10,000 nucleotides of DNA from Acropora yongei (taxonomy: Eukaryota > Cnidaria > Anthozoa > Scleractinia > Acroporidae): the NCBI GenBank assembly GCA_014634225.1, contig BLFN01000434.1:1118451-1128450 (forward strand), read 5' to 3'. Made by a program: the position numbers and the translations under genes. Below the pieces are notes generated by a model. The model was not told the DNA's origin. It saw only the letters and a program-made list of their open reading frames with translations, and ran no database searches. Shown piece after piece: positions 7,896-10,000 of the stretch (its first letter is position 1; every line of letters begins with the position of its first letter).

Positions 7896-8095
7896 CGATT
7901 GTAATGAAGATTAGACTATTTGCATGTGCGATGGACAAACTAAACTTGACCGGCGCGGTTTAGTAATGAAACATTGATTGAGCTGTTGTTTTTGATTATT
8001 TATAACCTTTTTTGGGTAGCAATAATTCCTGTTATTTGGCTGAAACGTGTTTCGCCAGTGTGTTATCTTGGTGAAATTCAATCTTCGTTTTTTGC

Positions 8096-8285
8096 AGCGC
8101 AGTTGTCTGATCGTTCGTTCCGACATATGAGTTGCAAAATCCAACACTGCATGTGGAACACAAACATATTGAAGCGACACAAAAACTGCACTGGTTCAAC
8201 AAATAAAACAACTCTTGGCTGGCCGCGTGGCACAAATTCTGTGAAACTATGTGGGCATTCAAATATTGATGTGGAAGGAAAATAA
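8096..8285 (+). other. Possible exon inside the 1.8-kb element, no known function
   Basis: Seen: a strong acceptor-like tract (TCTTCGTTTTTTGCAG) at about 8081-8096 is followed by an open frame with SCKIQHCMWNTNILKRHKNC, ending at TAA in 8283-8285. The Cys and His spacing (C-x4-C-x9-H-x2-C) is only loosely like a zinc finger. I do not recognise the protein. It may be a captured exon or chance. The remainder of 7896-8460 shows nothing else I can name. Confidence 0.2.
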
Positions 8286-8569
8286 AGTTTTCTAAATCTC
8301 GTTGTTCGTAACCATGATGCCAAGATTCCTGTTTCGTGTTTTACTCGTTGTGGTGTCTCAGTTGTTCTTAGCAGTTTTGCGCTTTTTGTTTTTAAGATCA
8401 GATTTTGTCCAAACTACTGTAATTTTTTTTTATGATTCGGTGTAGCCGGTATAAGTGGTAACAAACGGTAAAATTTCTTTCTCCTTCTTTGTTTTGGGTA
8501 GGGTAGGACGAATTTCTCAGGGCTTCCATTGGGGAAAGGAAAAAAACCAAATGGCCTTTTTGCAATATT

Positions 8570-8700
8570 CCAACGGTTTGGGAGAAATTTCCCAACAGCT
8601 ATTTTTCAGTGCTTTCAACGGGTAAAGAAAAAACCCAACGGCTTTTCCAACGGTTTCAGCAACACCTCCAATGGGTAACCAACAGCTTTGGCCATTCAAT
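8570..8700 (+). repeat. Right subterminal array of CCAACGG-like units
   Basis: Units at 8570 (CCAACGGTTT), 8592 (CCAACAGCT), 8614 (TTCAACGGGT), 8635 (CCAACGGCTT), 8647 (CCAACGGTTT), 8668 (CCAATGGGT) and 8679 (CCAACAGCTT) resemble those at the left end and point in the same direction. The arrays are therefore direct copies while the TIRs are inverted. A reversed unit, CCATTGG, is at 8525. Confidence 0.7.
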
Positions 8701-8701
8701 G

Positions 8702-8737
8702 GAAAACCGCTAGTGTATGTTTTCGTGTGAGAGGTCA
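8702..8737 (-). repeat. Right terminal inverted repeat of the 1.8-kb element
   Basis: Read on the minus strand it begins TGACCTCTCACACGAAAACA, matching the left end at 6936. The sequence beyond 8737 no longer resembles the left flank. Confidence 0.85.
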
Positions 8738-9473
8738 CATTTATCTGGTAGCCAGCTTCCCTTGGTCGTAAAGGCGGGAATAGATAAAAAATGTAAAGGA
8801 AAGCGGTACAGTACATTGCATATTACACAGAAATGCTACATTACCCCCTACTATATTACATTCAATTAGTACATTTTTACTGCTTATTCATGAAATGACA
8901 TTGATGCGTTCTTGGCATCCTTGCACAAGCAAGGAGAAAAAAATAGGCGCCGTTTAGGCGCATGTGACTACTGCTGAAGAAGAAAAGGTATTAAAAGTAT
9001 AAGTGTTGTAAATATGCTTTTATATAGATAGGAATGTATTTAGAACTTTAAAATAAGGCATCGTTAATTTGTTATGTGGCAGTTCTTGAGAGGAGTGACC
9101 TGATGGTAATTTGTACGTATTTGTTATTTATGTCCCCCCCCCTTCATTAATCGGAATTTGTTTCTGTTGTGCGATGTAACGCTAATTTTTTTTTATTCTG
9201 TTTCCCAGAAAAGGAATTATAAAGGAAAAGTAAACTTATTAAGTTCACTGTAATATAGTTTTATCGAATTCTTTTATCAACTGCCTTTGTGATGCAACTG
9301 TTTGACTGTAATATTCAAACCGAGCTGACAGCTTTGCGTTTATTATGGTGAGTAGTTGAGAGAAACTAGGGAGGGTGGTAGGATTTTAAGAAAAGTGCAG
9401 AAGCTTGGAAAAGCTATTTGAAGCAAGTGTCGAAAAATGGTTGAATTTGCCCAAAAGGGGAAATAAAAGGTTC
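8738..9473. other. Spacer with no recognisable gene
   Basis: AT-rich DNA between two mobile elements. It contains a small inverted repeat CCTTGC/GCAAGG (8919-8934), a direct pair TAGGCGC at 8944-8950 and 8955-8961, and a run of nine C at about 9134-9142. No open frame looks coding. Confidence 0.6.
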
Positions 9474-9477
9474 TTAA

Positions 9478-9955
9478 CCCCTTCACTGCGACTATGACGG
9501 CACATCGTTTGCAAAAGCCCGTGGCACTGGTGACGTGAAAAAACCTTTCGGAACCTGACGACTACTAGTTATCAGTCTCCAAGCCTTACTTCTCGGTTTT
9601 TGAGAATTTTGTGCTGTAATATGTCCGCCATCTTGTTTTGTTCTTCATAGCCTAAGAAGTCTTTAGTACCTGGAATATCATGGCAAAAATGATAATTTTA
9701 GACACCAAGTGTAAAGAAGATCTAAAGTGGAGTTTGTGTGAAGAAGAAAAATTGTTCTCTGGAGAAAATGTTAAAGAAAAATACATGAAGAAAATCACGT
9801 GATCGCAGCAAGCTTTCTGAAGCTGTGTGATAAACGAAATTTTGGTTATTTACATAGAATATGAAGGTAAACTTGTCCGTCTCTGACATTTTGCTGCATA
9901 ATTAATGAGCTGAGCCTTGGGACAGGGCAATGCAAAGGTGTTGGCAGTCAAGGGG
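9478..9955. mobile_element. piggyBac-like MITE with TTAA-type flanks
   Basis: Seen: the left end CCCCTTCACTGCGA (9478) and the right end read on the minus strand, CCCCTTGACTGCCA (from 9955), agree at 12 of 14 bases. The flank is TTAA on the left (9474-9477) and TCAA on the right (9956-9959), one change from TTAA. Known: piggyBac elements insert at TTAA and start with CCC. The element is about 480 bp with no coding capacity, so it would be non-autonomous. The inner sequence matches nothing else in the window. Confidence 0.7.
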
Positions 9956-10000
9956 TCAATATGGAATTGTTTTGTTCTTCCAAAATAGAACTCAATAATG

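Larger units (their letters stand above)
6936..8737. mobile_element. Non-autonomous TIR element with CCAACGG subterminal arrays
   Basis: Seen: 36-bp terminal inverted repeats (6936-6971 and 8702-8737) agree at about 32 positions. Inside each end is an array of CCAACGG-like units: about 6970-7140 on the left and 8570-8700 on the right. The middle holds a diverged direct duplication, a 17-bp tandem repeat and no recognisable transposase. No convincing target-site duplication is visible (flanks CTATTT and CATTTAT). The 1.8-kb length, paired TIRs and lack of transposase suggest a deletion derivative or non-autonomous element. The superfamily is not identified. Confidence 0.8.

Noticed and set aside
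7911..8323. Three overlapping minus-strand frames
   Set aside because: Mutually overlapping in different frames and opposite a stronger acceptor-plus-frame on the plus strand. None shows a known motif.
8398..8816. Two overlapping minus-strand frames
   Set aside because: They run across the right CCAACGG array and TIR and carry no domain signal.
9134..9142. Run of nine C
   Set aside because: Simple homopolymer with no further structure.
1..10000. tRNA, rRNA, CRISPR or bacterial operon features
   Set aside because: I saw no cloverleaf with A/B boxes, no rRNA core motifs, no regularly spaced repeats, and no ribosome-binding-site-led gene strings.

Overview
The window looks like AT-rich, repeat-laden animal DNA. 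I see no bacterial-style gene packing, and the coding blocks are split by short introns with GT..AG borders. The protein blocks resemble transposon-derived proteins that I associate with cnidarians (corals, anemones, Hydra) and some other invertebrates. A cnidarian is my best guess; it is an inference from memory of these families, not a database result. I see no intact host gene, no rRNA, no tRNA and no CRISPR.

Layout. (1) A decayed, intron-containing, transposase-derived gene lies on the minus strand from about 6835 to 100 and probably continues past the left edge. Its pieces are an N-terminal region at 5649-6835, a weak exon near 5167-5286, and exons at 4545-4706, 4060-4359, 519-734 and 100-322. 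The last splice (519 to 322) joins in frame. Frameshifts and stop codons break the rest. (2) A second, unrelated DNA transposon (about 788-4052) sits inside one intron of that gene, in the same orientation. It has a broken DDE-type transposase-like gene (3392 to 1509, minus), candidate terminal inverted repeats with a TGCAT duplication on each side, and a family of about 13-bp subterminal motifs (consensus TTRCGTCCNTGAC) that face opposite ways at the two ends. (3) A third element (6936-8737) has clear 36-bp terminal inverted repeats and arrays of a CCAACGG-type motif at both ends. It carries no convincing transposase and has an internally duplicated segment. It begins about 100 bp upstream of the first gene's putative start. 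(4) A spacer of about 730 bp at 8738-9473 holds nothing I can name. (5) A MITE-like element of about 480 bp (9478-9955) ends in CCCC...GGGG and is flanked by TTAA/TCAA, the pattern expected of a piggyBac-like non-autonomous element.

The genes do not form a pathway. The window is a pile-up of mobile DNA of different ages: an old transposase-like gene, a transposon nested in its intron, and two non-autonomous elements beside it. The best material for follow-up is the nested insertion with its reconstructable empty site, the subterminal motif arrays, and the in-frame splice preserved in an otherwise broken gene.
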